DNA from: Holophagales bacterium UBA5704
GTDB lineage: Bacteria > Acidobacteriota > Thermoanaerobaculia > Multivoradales > UBA5704
DNA length: 26,343 bases
Direction of reading: 5' to 3'
Assembly (NCBI GenBank): GCA_002420005.1
Contig: DIHE01000182.1
Location: 43,046-69,388 of the forward strand
The position numbers were made by a program, and so were the translations under genes. The notes under the pieces are model-generated. The model was not told the DNA's origin, did not search any database, and saw nothing but the letters and a program-made list of their open reading frames with translations. Positions 1 through 7,819 of the stretch are shown one piece after another (within the stretch, counting starts at the first letter, position 1; each line of letters begins with the position of its first letter).

Positions 1-577
1 TGTCCACCACCTCCAGGCGCATGCGCAGAGGCTTGAAGAGGCGGGGGAACCGTTCGCCGGGGATCTGCACGTGGTGCAGGCCGCCGCTGTAGGCGAGCAG
101 CATGCGGCCGTCGCCGATCGTCTCCAGGATGTCCGCGATGCCGCCCCGCACGGTCATCGGCTTGCCGTCGGAATCGAGCCCGTTGGCCCGCTTCATCCGC
201 CCCTCGGGGAGGATCATCACCATGGCGTCGGGATCGATCTCCCGCAGCACCTGGCTCCATGTCTCGTCGCGCTCGCGGGTGATCGAGATCACCCGGTTGG
301 CGACCAGCTTGTAGAACCGGCCCACCACGGCGCGGTCGCCGGTCTTCTTGGCGATCGGCACCACGCCATGGCGGGCGAGCCGCCAGAGGAAGCGGTTGGG
401 GCAGCCTCCGGCGAACAGCGCCTCGAACAGGCTGGTGTGGTTGAGAATGGCCACCAGCCGGTGGCCGCCCCAGGGATCGGGCGGCGGGTCGCCGATGAAC
501 TGCATGTCCAGCCGATAGAAGATCCGGGTCAGGATCTTCACCAGGAGCACCATCAGGAAGACAAAGTATGAGCGCAC
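1..577 (-). CDS. PlsC-type 1-acylglycerol-3-phosphate acyltransferase-like protein, 3' end cut by window
   Basis: The reading frame is open from a TAG upstream to the window edge. I read 192 residues from a GTG at 577, with GAGGAG just before it. The N-terminus is hydrophobic (residues 5-20). Block 1 reads NHTSLFEA, with His47, and block 3 reads PEGRMKR (124-130). These match the NHxxxxD and EGTR motifs of the PlsC/LPLAT superfamily, which transfers acyl chains to glycerol phosphates or related membrane lipids at the inner membrane face. The family aspartate four residues after the histidine is glutamate here (Glu52), and EGTR is EGRM. This suggests a divergent subfamily whose substrate I cannot assign. 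The gene is divergent from the glycosyltransferase at 661, with 83 nt between them. The C-terminus lies outside the window. An in-frame ATG ten codons downstream is an alternative start. Confidence 0.8.
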   Translation of the reverse strand, partial: MRSYFVFLMVLLVKILTRIFYRLDMQFIGDPPPDPWGGHRLVAILNHTSLFEALFAGGCPNRFLWRLARHGVVPIAKKTGDRAVVGRFYKLVANRVISITRERDETWSQVLREIDPDAMVMILPEGRMKRANGLDSDGKPMTVRGGIADILETIGDGRMLLAYSGGLHHVQIPGERFPRLFKPLRMRLEVVD

Positions 578-660
578 AATCTCCTCGTCTCGCGGTCGAC
601 TGCGAATGCGGGGAATTTCATCACGGAAACCGTCCTCCCCGATAGTGATAGTCTCTCCCT

Positions 661-1551
661 ATGACTGCGACGGCCAGGAACCGACCCGCCGTTTCGGCGA
701 TCATCACAACTTTCAACGAAGAGCAGAACATCGCCGAATGCATCGAGTCGCTCCTCTGGTGCGACGAGATCCTGGTGGTGGACTCGTTCTCGACCGACCG
801 GACGCCCGAGATCGCGCAGAGGTACGAGAAGGTCCGTTTCTTCCAGCGGACCTACTTCGGCTCGGCCTCGCAGAAGAACTGGGCGATGGACCAGGTCCCC
901 AACGACTGGATCCTCATCTTCGACGCCGACGAGCGTTGCACGCCGGCCCTCCAGCAGGAGATCGAGACGCTGCTGGCGGCCGGGGCGAAGCACGAGGCGT
1001 ACACGATCCGCCGCCGGGTGTGGTTCCTCGGCAAGGTGATCCGCTTCTCCGGCTGGCAGCACGACCAGGTGGTCCGCCTGGTGCGCCGCGGCTCGGCCCG
1101 CTACCCCAACCGCCGGGTGCACGCCGACATGATCACCCGCGGCCCCGCCCCGCTCCTGCGCAGTCCAATGGAGCATTTCATGACCGATTCGTTCGACGAC
1201 TATGCGCGGCGGATCGAGAAGTACAGCTTCTGGGGCGCGGCGCAGAACTGGCGGGAAGGCAGGAAGTCCGGCCCGATGGAGGTCTTCGGCCGTTCGATCT
1301 GGCGCTTCCTGCGCACCTACGTCTTCCAGCTCGGCGTCTTCGACGGCATGCACGGCCTGGTGTTCTGCATGCTCCAGGCGTACGGGACCTATCTCAAGTG
1401 GTCCCTCCTCTGGGGCTGGCACGTCAACGCCGCCCGCGGCCGCAACCCCACCCTTCCCATCTTCGACGACCGCGAGGAGACCTGGCGCGGCCTGGAGGAC
1501 GGGGACGGCGGCGGCTCCGCCCAGCCGCCGCAGGCGGAAGGGGCGGGGTGA
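661..1551 (+). CDS. Family 2 glycosyltransferase, WaaE/KdtX-like (LPS core type)
   Basis: The 296-aa protein has a GT-A fold start (SAIITTFNEEQNI, residues 12-24) and the metal/nucleotide-sugar motif DAD at 88-90. GSASQKNWAMD follows the pattern seen in WaaE-type transferases that add a sugar to the inner lipopolysaccharide core. The C-terminal third (about 225-265, VFQLGVFDGMHGLVFCMLQ and after) is amphipathic to hydrophobic and probably sits on the inner membrane. The acceptor and donor are not readable from sequence. No clear Shine-Dalgarno lies before the ATG. The upstream gap holds GATAGT-like -10 candidates (641-652) that are too weak to annotate. The last codons overlap the next gene in a GTGA arrangement, so translation is probably coupled. 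The tail after residue 275 is acidic and glycine-rich and adds nothing recognisable. Confidence 0.88.
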   Translation: MTATARNRPAVSAIITTFNEEQNIAECIESLLWCDEILVVDSFSTDRTPEIAQRYEKVRFFQRTYFGSASQKNWAMDQVPNDWILIFDADERCTPALQQEIETLLAAGAKHEAYTIRRRVWFLGKVIRFSGWQHDQVVRLVRRGSARYPNRRVHADMITRGPAPLLRSPMEHFMTDSFDDYARRIEKYSFWGAAQNWREGRKSGPMEVFGRSIWRFLRTYVFQLGVFDGMHGLVFCMLQAYGTYLKWSLLWGWHVNAARGRNPTLPIFDDREETWRGLEDGDGGGSAQPPQAEGAG

Positions 1552-2705
1552 GCCACCCCGCCGCCGACCTCCTCGCCCACCTCCGGCGGCACCAGGACGG
1601 CATGGCCGGCCTGCTCGCCGATCTGGCACGGCTGGAGTCGCCGTCGCACGTCCCCACCGCGCAGGGTCCGGTGCTCGACCGGCTGGCGGACGAGCTGGCG
1701 GCGGCCGGTCTCGCGGTGCGCCGCCTGGCGGGACGGACGAGCGGTGGCCAGCTTCTCGCCCGGCTCCCCCGGGGGGAGCGCCGCGGACGCCCCTCCCAGC
1801 TCCTTCTCGGGCATTGCGATACCGTCTGGCCCCTCGGGACTCTCGCGGAGATGCCGGTCGCGGTGCGCGACGGGCGGCTGTACGGGCCGGGGGTCTATGA
1901 CATGAAAGGCGGCCTGGTGCAGGGTGTCTTCGCCCTGCGCGCGCTCCGCGAGCTGGGACTGGAACCGGCCTGTGCACCGGTCTTCCTGATCAATTCGGAC
2001 GAAGAGATCGGCAGCGGCGACTCGATGTCCCGCATCCTGCGGCTCGCCCGGCGGATGCGGCGGGTGTTCGTGCTCGAGCCGTCGCTCGGACCGGCCGGCG
2101 GCCTCAAGACGCGCCGCAAGGGATCGCTCCGCTTCAACCTGAAAGTGACCGGCCGGGCGGCCCACTCCGGGCTCGATCCCGAGAAAGGGGCGAGCGCCGT
2201 CCTGGAGATGGCCCGTCTCATCCTGCGGCTCTACGCCCTGGCGGACCCGCAGCGCGGGGTGAGCATCAACGTCGGCGTCGTCTCCGGCGGCCTGCGCCGC
2301 AACGTGGTCGCTCCCGAGGCGCAGGCGGAGCTCGACGTCCGCGTGCTACAACGGGAGGACGCCGACCGGATCGATCGCATCGTGCGGGAGCTGGTCGCCG
2401 AGACGCCGGGGACCTCGCTCGCGGTCGAAGGCGGGATGGACCGGCCGCCGCTCGAGAAGACGCCGGGCAATCGGGCGCTCTGGGAGGCGGCGCAACGCGC
2501 GGCCGGGGCGCTCGGGTTTCCTCTGGGGGAAGGCACGGCCGGCGGCGCCTCGGACGGCAGCTTCACCAGCCGGATCGTCCCGACCCTCGACGGCCTGGGC
2601 GTGGTCGGGGACGGCGCCCATGCCGTCCACGAGCACGTCGAGATCGCCCGCATGCCCGAACGGGCGGCGCTCTTGGCGCTGCTTCTCCTGGAGCCCGCCG
2701 GCTGA
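1548..2705 (+). CDS. M20 family metallopeptidase, carboxypeptidase G2-like
   Basis: I chose the GTG at 1548, which overlaps the upstream TGA (GTGA), over the frame's earlier start codons. Those would place a long tail inside the glycosyltransferase. The result is a 385-aa protein of normal family length. The di-zinc site of M20 enzymes is visible: HCDTVW (His89, Asp91), YDMKGG (bridging Asp118), SDEEIG (general base at Glu152/153), LEPS (Glu177), and the late histidine in GAHAVHEHVE. The lid/dimer motif AHSGLDPEKGASA is present. This pattern matches glutamate carboxypeptidase (CPG2) and related exopeptidases that remove C-terminal or N-acyl-linked residues. There is no signal peptide, so it is probably cytoplasmic. 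The exact substrate is unknown. Lying between a glycosyltransferase and a peptidoglycan transpeptidase, it could handle amino-acid or peptide turnover, but that is only a guess from position. Confidence 0.9.
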   Translation: MSHPAADLLAHLRRHQDGMAGLLADLARLESPSHVPTAQGPVLDRLADELAAAGLAVRRLAGRTSGGQLLARLPRGERRGRPSQLLLGHCDTVWPLGTLAEMPVAVRDGRLYGPGVYDMKGGLVQGVFALRALRELGLEPACAPVFLINSDEEIGSGDSMSRILRLARRMRRVFVLEPSLGPAGGLKTRRKGSLRFNLKVTGRAAHSGLDPEKGASAVLEMARLILRLYALADPQRGVSINVGVVSGGLRRNVVAPEAQAELDVRVLQREDADRIDRIVRELVAETPGTSLAVEGGMDRPPLEKTPGNRALWEAAQRAAGALGFPLGEGTAGGASDGSFTSRIVPTLDGLGVVGDGAHAVHEHVEIARMPERAALLALLLLEPAG

Positions 2706-3371
2706 ATGCGGACCCTGGTGCTGGTGTTGGCGCTCCTGGTGCCGGGCAGCCTTCAGGGTGCCGCGGCGGCGCTCACCAAGGCGGAGATCCGCCAGGCGGA
2801 GCAGCGGCTCCAGGAGCTGGGGTATTGGACCGGCCCGGTGGACGGCGTCTGGGACGGCGCGTCCCGCCATGCCCTGGTCGCCTTCCAGAAGGTCCAGGGT
2901 GCGCGGCCCACCGGACGGCTCACCCGGGCTGAGCACAACGCCTTGTCGGTCGCCGTGCCGCCGGTGCCGAAGGACCCGTCCCTCGGAATGCACGTCGAGG
3001 TGGACATCGCCCGGCAGGTCCTCTTCCTGGTCGATGCGGACGGCAAGGTGGGCAACATCGTGCCCATCTCCTCCGGCAACGGCAAGCGGTTCAAGGAGCG
3101 GGGCTATCCGGAGACCGAGGCGATCACCCCGTGCGCCCGGCTGGAGGTCTACAAGAAGGTCTCCGGCTGGCGCAAGAGCCCGCTCGGCGAGATGTTCAAT
3201 CCGCTCTACGTGGTGGGCGGCATCGCCATCCACGGCAGTGCGGACGTGCCGCCGTACCCGGCGAGCCATGGGTGCATCCGCATCCCCCTGTACGCGGCGG
3301 CGGTGCTGCCGCAGATGGTGCCGGTGGGGACTCCGGTGCTGGTGCATGGGTGCGCGGAGTCGCCGGGTTGA
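2706..3371 (+). CDS. L,D-transpeptidase with N-terminal peptidoglycan-binding domain
   Basis: This 221-aa protein has a signal peptide (1-21, hydrophobic LVLVLALLVPG, cleavage near GAAAA). A PG_binding_1 domain covers about 27-82 (RLQELGYWTGPVDGVWDGAS is typical). A YkuD catalytic domain covers about 93-215. The active-site signature is complete: His176 (IHGS), then SHGCIR with the nucleophile Cys190. Such enzymes form 3-3 crosslinks in peptidoglycan or attach proteins to it, in the periplasm. The ATG follows the M20 stop codon with no gap (TGAATG), so the two are almost certainly co-translated. A single arm of repeat family A begins 12 nt after its stop. The family also includes beta-lactam-tolerant crosslinking enzymes and lipoprotein anchoring enzymes; the sequence does not decide between them. 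Confidence 0.93.
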   Translation: MRTLVLVLALLVPGSLQGAAAALTKAEIRQAEQRLQELGYWTGPVDGVWDGASRHALVAFQKVQGARPTGRLTRAEHNALSVAVPPVPKDPSLGMHVEVDIARQVLFLVDADGKVGNIVPISSGNGKRFKERGYPETEAITPCARLEVYKKVSGWRKSPLGEMFNPLYVVGGIAIHGSADVPPYPASHGCIRIPLYAAAVLPQMVPVGTPVLVHGCAESPG

Positions 3372-3383
3372 GAAGGAAAGAAG

Positions 3384-3416
3384 AAGGACGGCAAGGACTT
3401 CAGGGACGGCAAGGAC
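3384..3416 (+). repeat. Family A repeat, single arm of AAGGACNNC units
   Basis: Four consecutive 9-nt units start with AAGGAC or AGGGAC (AAGGACGGC, AAGGACTTC, AGGGACGGC, AAGGAC). The 33 bases match the left arm of the copy at 12282-12314 at 30 positions. No complementary right arm follows, unlike the other two copies. The array ends directly at a TATAAT box. Confidence 0.85.
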
Positions 3417-3422
3417 TATAAT
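3417..3422 (+). promoter_or_regulatory. Consensus -10 box upstream of nfeD
   Basis: A perfect TATAAT follows the family A repeat, 18 nt before the nfeD ATG. A start site about 7 nt downstream would leave a very short leader still containing most of GGGAGGAG. The -35 position falls inside the repeat and reads AGGACT or similar, a poor match. If this is a promoter, it is weak or activator-dependent, or it uses another sigma factor. Confidence 0.4.
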
Positions 3423-3440
3423 CAGCGGGAGGAGAACGCC

Positions 3441-4733
3441 ATGTGCTGCCGTCGGTTCTTGCCTCTGCTCCTTGTGCTTGTGCCGCTCCTCGGGGAGCCG
3501 GCGCGGGGCGAGGTGATCCTGGCGCGGGTGCATTCGGTCATCCATCCCATCTCGGCCGAGCTGATGCTGGACACCTTGCGCGAGGCGGACGCCTCCGGCG
3601 CCGCGGCGGTGGTGTTCGAGCTGAGCACCCCCGGCGGCCTGATGTCCTCCACCCGTGAGATCACCACGGCGATTCTCGCCGCGCGGACACCGGTGGTCGT
3701 GTGGGTCGCTCCGGACGGCGCACAGAACGCCTCGGCCGGGTTTTACGTCCTCCTCGCCGCCGACGTCGCGGCGATGGCGCCCAATGCCAACACCGGCGCC
3801 GCCCACCCGGTGGGAGGCCAGGGCGAGGACCTCCAGGGCACGCTCGGGGAGAAGGTGGAGCAGGACGCCGCCGCCAACATCCGCGCGCTCGCCGGCCGCA
3901 CCGGCCGCAACGTCCAGCTCGCCGAGCAGGCGGTGGTCGAGAGCCGGTCCTTCACCGCCCGCGAGGCGCTGGACGGCAAGCTCATCGAGATCATCGCCGC
4001 CACCCTGCCGGAGCTGCTCCAGGCGCTCGACGGCCGCAAGGTCCGCAAGGGAGACCGGGAGATCACGCTGCAGACCGCCGGAGCCACGGTGCGCGAGGTG
4101 GAGCTGGCGCCGCTGCGCAAGCTGCTCGCCTGGCTCGCCCACCCGAACATCGCCTACATCCTGCTGATGCTCGGCAGCCTCGGGCTCTACATCGAGCTGA
4201 CCCATCCCGGAGCGATCTTTCCGGGCGTCGTCGGCGGCATCTGTCTGATCCTGGCGTTCTTCGCGCTGTCCGTCCTGCCGGTCAACGTGGCGGGCCTCGC
4301 CCTGCTCGGCCTGGCCCTGGTGTTCTTCATCGCCGAGATCAAGGTGGTCTCGCATGGCCTGCTGGCCGCCGGGGGCGTCCTCTCCCTCGTCCTCGGTTCG
4401 CTGATGCTGTTCAAGACGGCCGACGCGGTGTTGCAGGTGAGCCTGGAGATCATCGTCAGCCTGGTGGTGTTCACCGTGGCGGTGGTCGGCTTCCTGCTGT
4501 TCATGGTCCTCAAGGCGCGGCAGGCGCCGGTGTCCACCGGCCGCGAGGGGCTGCTCACCGAGCGCGGCACGGCGCGCACGCCGCTCGCGCCGCGGGGCAA
4601 GGTGTTCGTCCACGGCGAGCTTTGGGACGCCGAGTCTCCCGAGCCGGTGGCGGTGGGAGAGAGCGTCGAGATCGTCGCGATCCACAATCTGACCCTCGAG
4701 GTGCGGCCCCTGCGCGCCCGGGCGTCCGTCTAG
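3441..4733 (+). CDS. NfeD-family membrane-bound serine protease (ClpP class)
   Basis: The 430-aa protein has the full long-form NfeD layout. A short signal or anchor segment (5-20) comes first. A ClpP-like protease domain follows (about 24-215), with STPGGLMSS and the nucleophile Ser98 in NASAG, and Lys138 as the probable base. This is the Ser/Lys dyad arrangement of the archaeal homologue PH1510. Four to five membrane segments span about 228-360. A C-terminal soluble NfeD OB-fold domain lies at about 365-425 (GREGLL, GKVFVHGELWDA). The family cleaves hydrophobic C-terminal segments of partner stomatin-like proteins. Its partner is the next gene, 13 nt downstream. Start choice is supported by GGGAGGAG 6 nt before the ATG. 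Confidence 0.92.
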   Translation: MCCRRFLPLLLVLVPLLGEPARGEVILARVHSVIHPISAELMLDTLREADASGAAAVVFELSTPGGLMSSTREITTAILAARTPVVVWVAPDGAQNASAGFYVLLAADVAAMAPNANTGAAHPVGGQGEDLQGTLGEKVEQDAAANIRALAGRTGRNVQLAEQAVVESRSFTAREALDGKLIEIIAATLPELLQALDGRKVRKGDREITLQTAGATVREVELAPLRKLLAWLAHPNIAYILLMLGSLGLYIELTHPGAIFPGVVGGICLILAFFALSVLPVNVAGLALLGLALVFFIAEIKVVSHGLLAAGGVLSLVLGSLMLFKTADAVLQVSLEIIVSLVVFTVAVVGFLLFMVLKARQAPVSTGREGLLTERGTARTPLAPRGKVFVHGELWDAESPEPVAVGESVEIVAIHNLTLEVRPLRARASV

Positions 4734-4746
4734 GAAGGGGCTCGGT

Positions 4747-5529
4747 ATGGGAGGCGGTTTCCTCGGCTTCGGACTCCTCGTCATCCTCACGGTCTTCGTG
4801 CTGTCGCAGTGGATCAACATCCTGCGCGAGTACGAGCGGGCGGTCACCTTCTGGCTCGGCCGCCTCTCGGCGCACCCCAAGGGGCCGGGGCTCGTTTTCA
4901 TCTTCTGGCCGTTCGAGAAGATGGTGAAGGTGTCGCTGCGCACCATGGTGCTCGACGTGCCGCCGCAGGACATCATCACGCGCGACAACGTGTCGGTCAA
5001 AGTCAACGCCGTCCTTTACTTCCGGGTGGTCGACCCGAACCGCGCGGTGGTCGAGGTGGAGAACTTCCTGTACGCCACCGGGCAGCTCTCGCAGACCACG
5101 CTGCGCGCCGTCCTCGGCCAGGCGGACCTGGACGAGCTGCTCTCCGAGCGCGACAAGCTCAACGCCAAGCTCCAGGAGATCATCGACCTGCACACCGACC
5201 CCTGGGGCATCAAGGTGTCGATGGTCGAGCTCAAGCACGTCGACCTGCCGCAGGAGATGCAGCGGGCGATGGCGCGCCAGGCGGAGGCGGAGCGCGAAAA
5301 GCGCGCTAAGATCATCCATGCCGAAGGCGAGCTGCAGGCTTCGGCCAAGCTGAGCGAGGCGGGAGCCGTCATCGCCCGCGAGCCGGTGACCTTGCAGCTC
5401 CGGTATTTGCAGACGTTGACCGAGATCGCCGTCGAAAAGAACTCCACGATCCTCTTCCCGGTGCCCATCGACCTGCTGCGGGTGTTCACCGACAAGGCCC
5501 GGGCTGGGGACAAGACAGATCCGACCTAG
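4747..5529 (+). CDS. Slipin / stomatin-like SPFH-domain membrane protein
   Basis: The 260-aa protein has one N-terminal membrane segment (about 5-24) and then an SPFH/band 7 domain (about 27-185). Family-typical strings are EYERAVTFWLGRL, PGLVFIFWPFEKM, LDVPPQDIITRDNVSVKVNAV, and the helix ending LPQEMQRAMARQAEAEREKRAKII. These proteins form oligomeric rings on membrane microdomains. The NfeD-slipin gene pair is one of the most conserved SPFH neighbourhoods, and the upstream protease is its likely processing partner. The hydrophobic C-terminal stretch (about 225-250, TILFPVPIDLLRVF) resembles the segment cut by NfeD proteases in the archaeal system; that is an inference by analogy. The ATG is preceded by AAGGGG. 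Confidence 0.93.
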   Translation: MGGGFLGFGLLVILTVFVLSQWINILREYERAVTFWLGRLSAHPKGPGLVFIFWPFEKMVKVSLRTMVLDVPPQDIITRDNVSVKVNAVLYFRVVDPNRAVVEVENFLYATGQLSQTTLRAVLGQADLDELLSERDKLNAKLQEIIDLHTDPWGIKVSMVELKHVDLPQEMQRAMARQAEAEREKRAKIIHAEGELQASAKLSEAGAVIAREPVTLQLRYLQTLTEIAVEKNSTILFPVPIDLLRVFTDKARAGDKTDPT

Positions 5530-5544
5530 GGAGCCGACCGCCCC

Positions 5545-6255
5545 GTGAGTGAATCGCACGAGCCGAGCTACTACGAGATCGCCCTGACCAACCGTCAGGT
5601 GGTCGTCGCGTTCGTCATCCTTCTCGTCTGCCTGATCGCGTCGTTCTTCTCCGGCGTCTGGGTGGGGCGCGAAAGCGGCTTCCGCACCGCCGAGCAGATG
5701 GCGCGCAACGCGCCGCCGCAGGAGGAGGAGAAGAAGGAAGGGCAGAATCTCGAGGAGCTGGAGTTCTTCGATTCGAGCCGGCGAGAGCAGGGCGCACCGC
5801 CGACCTCCGCGCCGCCGGCTGAGCCTCCTCCGGGGGCCGAGGAGGGCGAGACGGCGGCGGTGCCCCCGGACCAGGCCGCCGAAGAGCCGCCGGCCGTGGA
5901 GCCGCCACCCCCGGCGCGCGAAGAGGAGCGGGCGGAGGTGGCGCCCGAGCCCGCGGCCGAAAAGCCCCGGAAAGGGAAGAAGGACCGCAAGGAGCCGGCC
6001 GCCTCCGAGGAGCCGCCCCGCGTCGCCGGCCAGGTGGTCATCCAGGTCTTCTCCTCGCCGGAGAAAGACCAGGCGGATCGCATCCGCACCCAGCTCGTGC
6101 GCGGTGGCCAGCGCGCCTATCTTTCGCCGGTGGAGGTCTCCGGCCGCACCATGTACCGCGTCCGCATCGGGCCGTTCACCTCGCGCGCGGAAGCCCAGAA
6201 GGTGGCCGAGAAGGTCCGCAAGGGCTACAAGCTGGACACCTGGGTCACCGAGTGA
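5545..6255 (+). CDS. SPOR-domain membrane protein (FtsN-like layout)
   Basis: The 236-aa protein starts at a GTG 15 nt after the slipin stop. It has a short cytoplasmic N-terminus and one membrane helix (about 19-42). A long linker rich in Pro, Glu and Ala (about 52-158) follows, then a SPOR domain (about 162-236: VVIQVFSSPEKDQADRIRTQL, MYRVRIGPFTSRAEAQKVAEKV). SPOR domains bind denuded peptidoglycan glycan strands at division sites, so the protein probably reaches across the periplasm to the septal wall. The layout matches FtsN and related septal proteins, but SPOR proteins of this shape are numerous, and I cannot say it is the essential divisome component. No strong ribosome binding site is seen, and the start is the weakest part of this call. 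Confidence 0.9.
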   Translation: MSESHEPSYYEIALTNRQVVVAFVILLVCLIASFFSGVWVGRESGFRTAEQMARNAPPQEEEKKEGQNLEELEFFDSSRREQGAPPTSAPPAEPPPGAEEGETAAVPPDQAAEEPPAVEPPPPAREEERAEVAPEPAAEKPRKGKKDRKEPAASEEPPRVAGQVVIQVFSSPEKDQADRIRTQLVRGGQRAYLSPVEVSGRTMYRVRIGPFTSRAEAQKVAEKVRKGYKLDTWVTE

Positions 6256-6271
6256 GCCCTCACCCCCCGGC

Positions 6272-6311
6272 CCCCTCTCCCACCCGCACTCACACCCGCC
6301 CGGGAGAGGGG
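6272..6311. repeat. Family B inverted repeat carrying the lnt ribosome binding site
   Basis: CCCCTCTCCC (6272-6281) pairs perfectly with GGGAGAGGGG (6302-6311) across a 20-nt loop. It lies between the SPOR gene and lnt. The right arm merges into GAGGGGGAG, the probable ribosome binding site of lnt at about 6307-6314, so the hairpin could mask it in the transcript. The same arms occur at 17954-17982, and the right half occurs at 23313-23323. Confidence 0.75.
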
Positions 6312-6319
6312 GAGACTGC

Positions 6320-7819
6320 ATGAGAAAGATCTGGCTCCCCCTGCTGGCCCTGGGCGGCGGAGCCCTCTGGGGGCTCTGCTTCAGCCGTTCGCCCCTCTCG
6401 GTGGCTTCGTGGGCCGTCCTGGCGCCGCTGTTCTTGCTGCTGTCGGCGCGGCGCGCCGGTCTCCTCGCTTTTCTCCATGGGTGGGCGGCGTGGAGCGTCG
6501 GTCTCGCCTGGGTGGCGCCGACGCTGATCACCCACGGCAATCTCTCGCCGGTGGTGGCCTGGCCGCTCCTGGGTCTTCTCGCCGCCTATCTCGGTGCGTT
6601 CCACGGTGTGTTCGGGTGGCTCGGCGCTCCGCTCTGGCGGCGGTTTTTCCTCCTTCGTTTCGTCGCCCTGCCGGCTCTCTGGGTCTCCCTGGAGTGGCTG
6701 CGCGGCTGGCTGATCAGCGGCTTCCCCTGGAACCTGGCGGGCTATGCCTGGGTCGACGTGCCGGGTGCGTTGCCGTTGGCGTCGTGGATCGGCGCGTACG
6801 GCATCTCGTTCCTGGTGATCCTGGCCAGCCTGGGGGTGGCCGCCTCGGTCCAGGCACGGCGCTGGGAGCCGGTGCTCGCCTGCTGGCTGCTGCCGCTGCT
6901 CCTGCTGCCGATGGCGGCCCGCTGGAGCCACCGCCGCACCTATGCGGAGCTGGAGCAGGCGCTGGGTCCGGGAGGGTTCGGCGTCGCCGTGCGGGTGATC
7001 CAGCCCGACATCCCGATTCTCGGCGGGTGGGATCCGGCGGTGATCCAAGCCAACTACCGCAAGATGATGCGGCTGTCGGAGCAGAGCTGCGAGCCGGGCG
7101 CCCTCGTGGTCTGGCCGGAGAGCGCGGCGTGGCCGTTCTCCTACATGGAGGACCCGACGTTCGCGCGCGATCTCCACACCCAGGTGGAGACCGGCGGCTG
7201 CACCCTTCTGTTCAATGGTTCGCATCCGGTGGAGGGCGCGTCCTACAACTCCGCCTATCTGCTCAGCCCCGGCGGCGGCGTGCAGCGCTACGACAAGCGA
7301 CACCTGGTCCCCTTCGGGGAATACGTTCCCTACCAGGGCCTTTTCTCCTGGATGGACAAGTTGGCGCGCAACGCCGGAGACTTCCGGCCGGCGGACGGTT
7401 TGACCCTCCTGTCCTGGGACGACGAGACGATCGGCATGGCCATCTGCTTCGAGGTGGTCTTCCCGGGTGAGGTGGCCGCGCTGACCCGCGCCGGATCGAC
7501 TCTTCTGGTCACCATCTCGAACGACGCCTGGTATGGCGACACGGCGGCCCCCTGGCAGCACTACCGCGCCGCCCGCTTCCGTGCCGCCGAGAACCGCCGC
7601 CCGCTCCTGCGCGCCGCCCTCACCGGCGTCTCCGGAATCATCGGGCCGGACGGCGCGGTCTGGGAAGAATTCGGCGTCCACCAGGAAGGCGTCCTGCGCG
7701 CCCGCGTCCGCGGCTTGCGCGGGCTCACCCCCTATGCCCGCGCGCCCTGGCTGGTGCCTCTGCTGTGCACGCTGTTGGCGGTGGTGGCGGTGGCCGGCTA
7801 CCCGGTCAGCCGACGGTAG
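6320..7819 (+). CDS. lnt: Apolipoprotein N-acyltransferase
   Basis: The ATG at 6320 is preceded by GAGGGGGAG at 6-7 nt and gives a 499-aa protein of normal length. The frame's earlier start would run into the SPOR gene. The N-terminal half (1-200) holds six or so membrane helices, including the family string SGFPWNLAGYAW. A nitrilase-like periplasmic domain follows (about 222-470), then a final helix (about 477-495). The catalytic triad is complete: Glu267 in WPESAAWP, Lys326 in YDKRHLVPFGEYVPY, and Cys376 in AICFEVVFPG. The enzyme adds the third acyl chain to the N-terminal cysteine of lipoproteins, which is needed for their export to the outer membrane. The last 22 nt overlap the 3' end of the convergent glgA. 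Confidence 0.96.
   Translation: MRKIWLPLLALGGGALWGLCFSRSPLSVASWAVLAPLFLLLSARRAGLLAFLHGWAAWSVGLAWVAPTLITHGNLSPVVAWPLLGLLAAYLGAFHGVFGWLGAPLWRRFFLLRFVALPALWVSLEWLRGWLISGFPWNLAGYAWVDVPGALPLASWIGAYGISFLVILASLGVAASVQARRWEPVLACWLLPLLLLPMAARWSHRRTYAELEQALGPGGFGVAVRVIQPDIPILGGWDPAVIQANYRKMMRLSEQSCEPGALVVWPESAAWPFSYMEDPTFARDLHTQVETGGCTLLFNGSHPVEGASYNSAYLLSPGGGVQRYDKRHLVPFGEYVPYQGLFSWMDKLARNAGDFRPADGLTLLSWDDETIGMAICFEVVFPGEVAALTRAGSTLLVTISNDAWYGDTAAPWQHYRAARFRAAENRRPLLRAALTGVSGIIGPDGAVWEEFGVHQEGVLRARVRGLRGLTPYARAPWLVPLLCTLLAVVAVAGYPVSRR

Noticed and set aside
7798..7819. Frameshift or assembly error as cause of the lnt/glgA overlap
   Set aside because: Both C-termini have normal family length and sense, so a true short overlap is the simpler reading.
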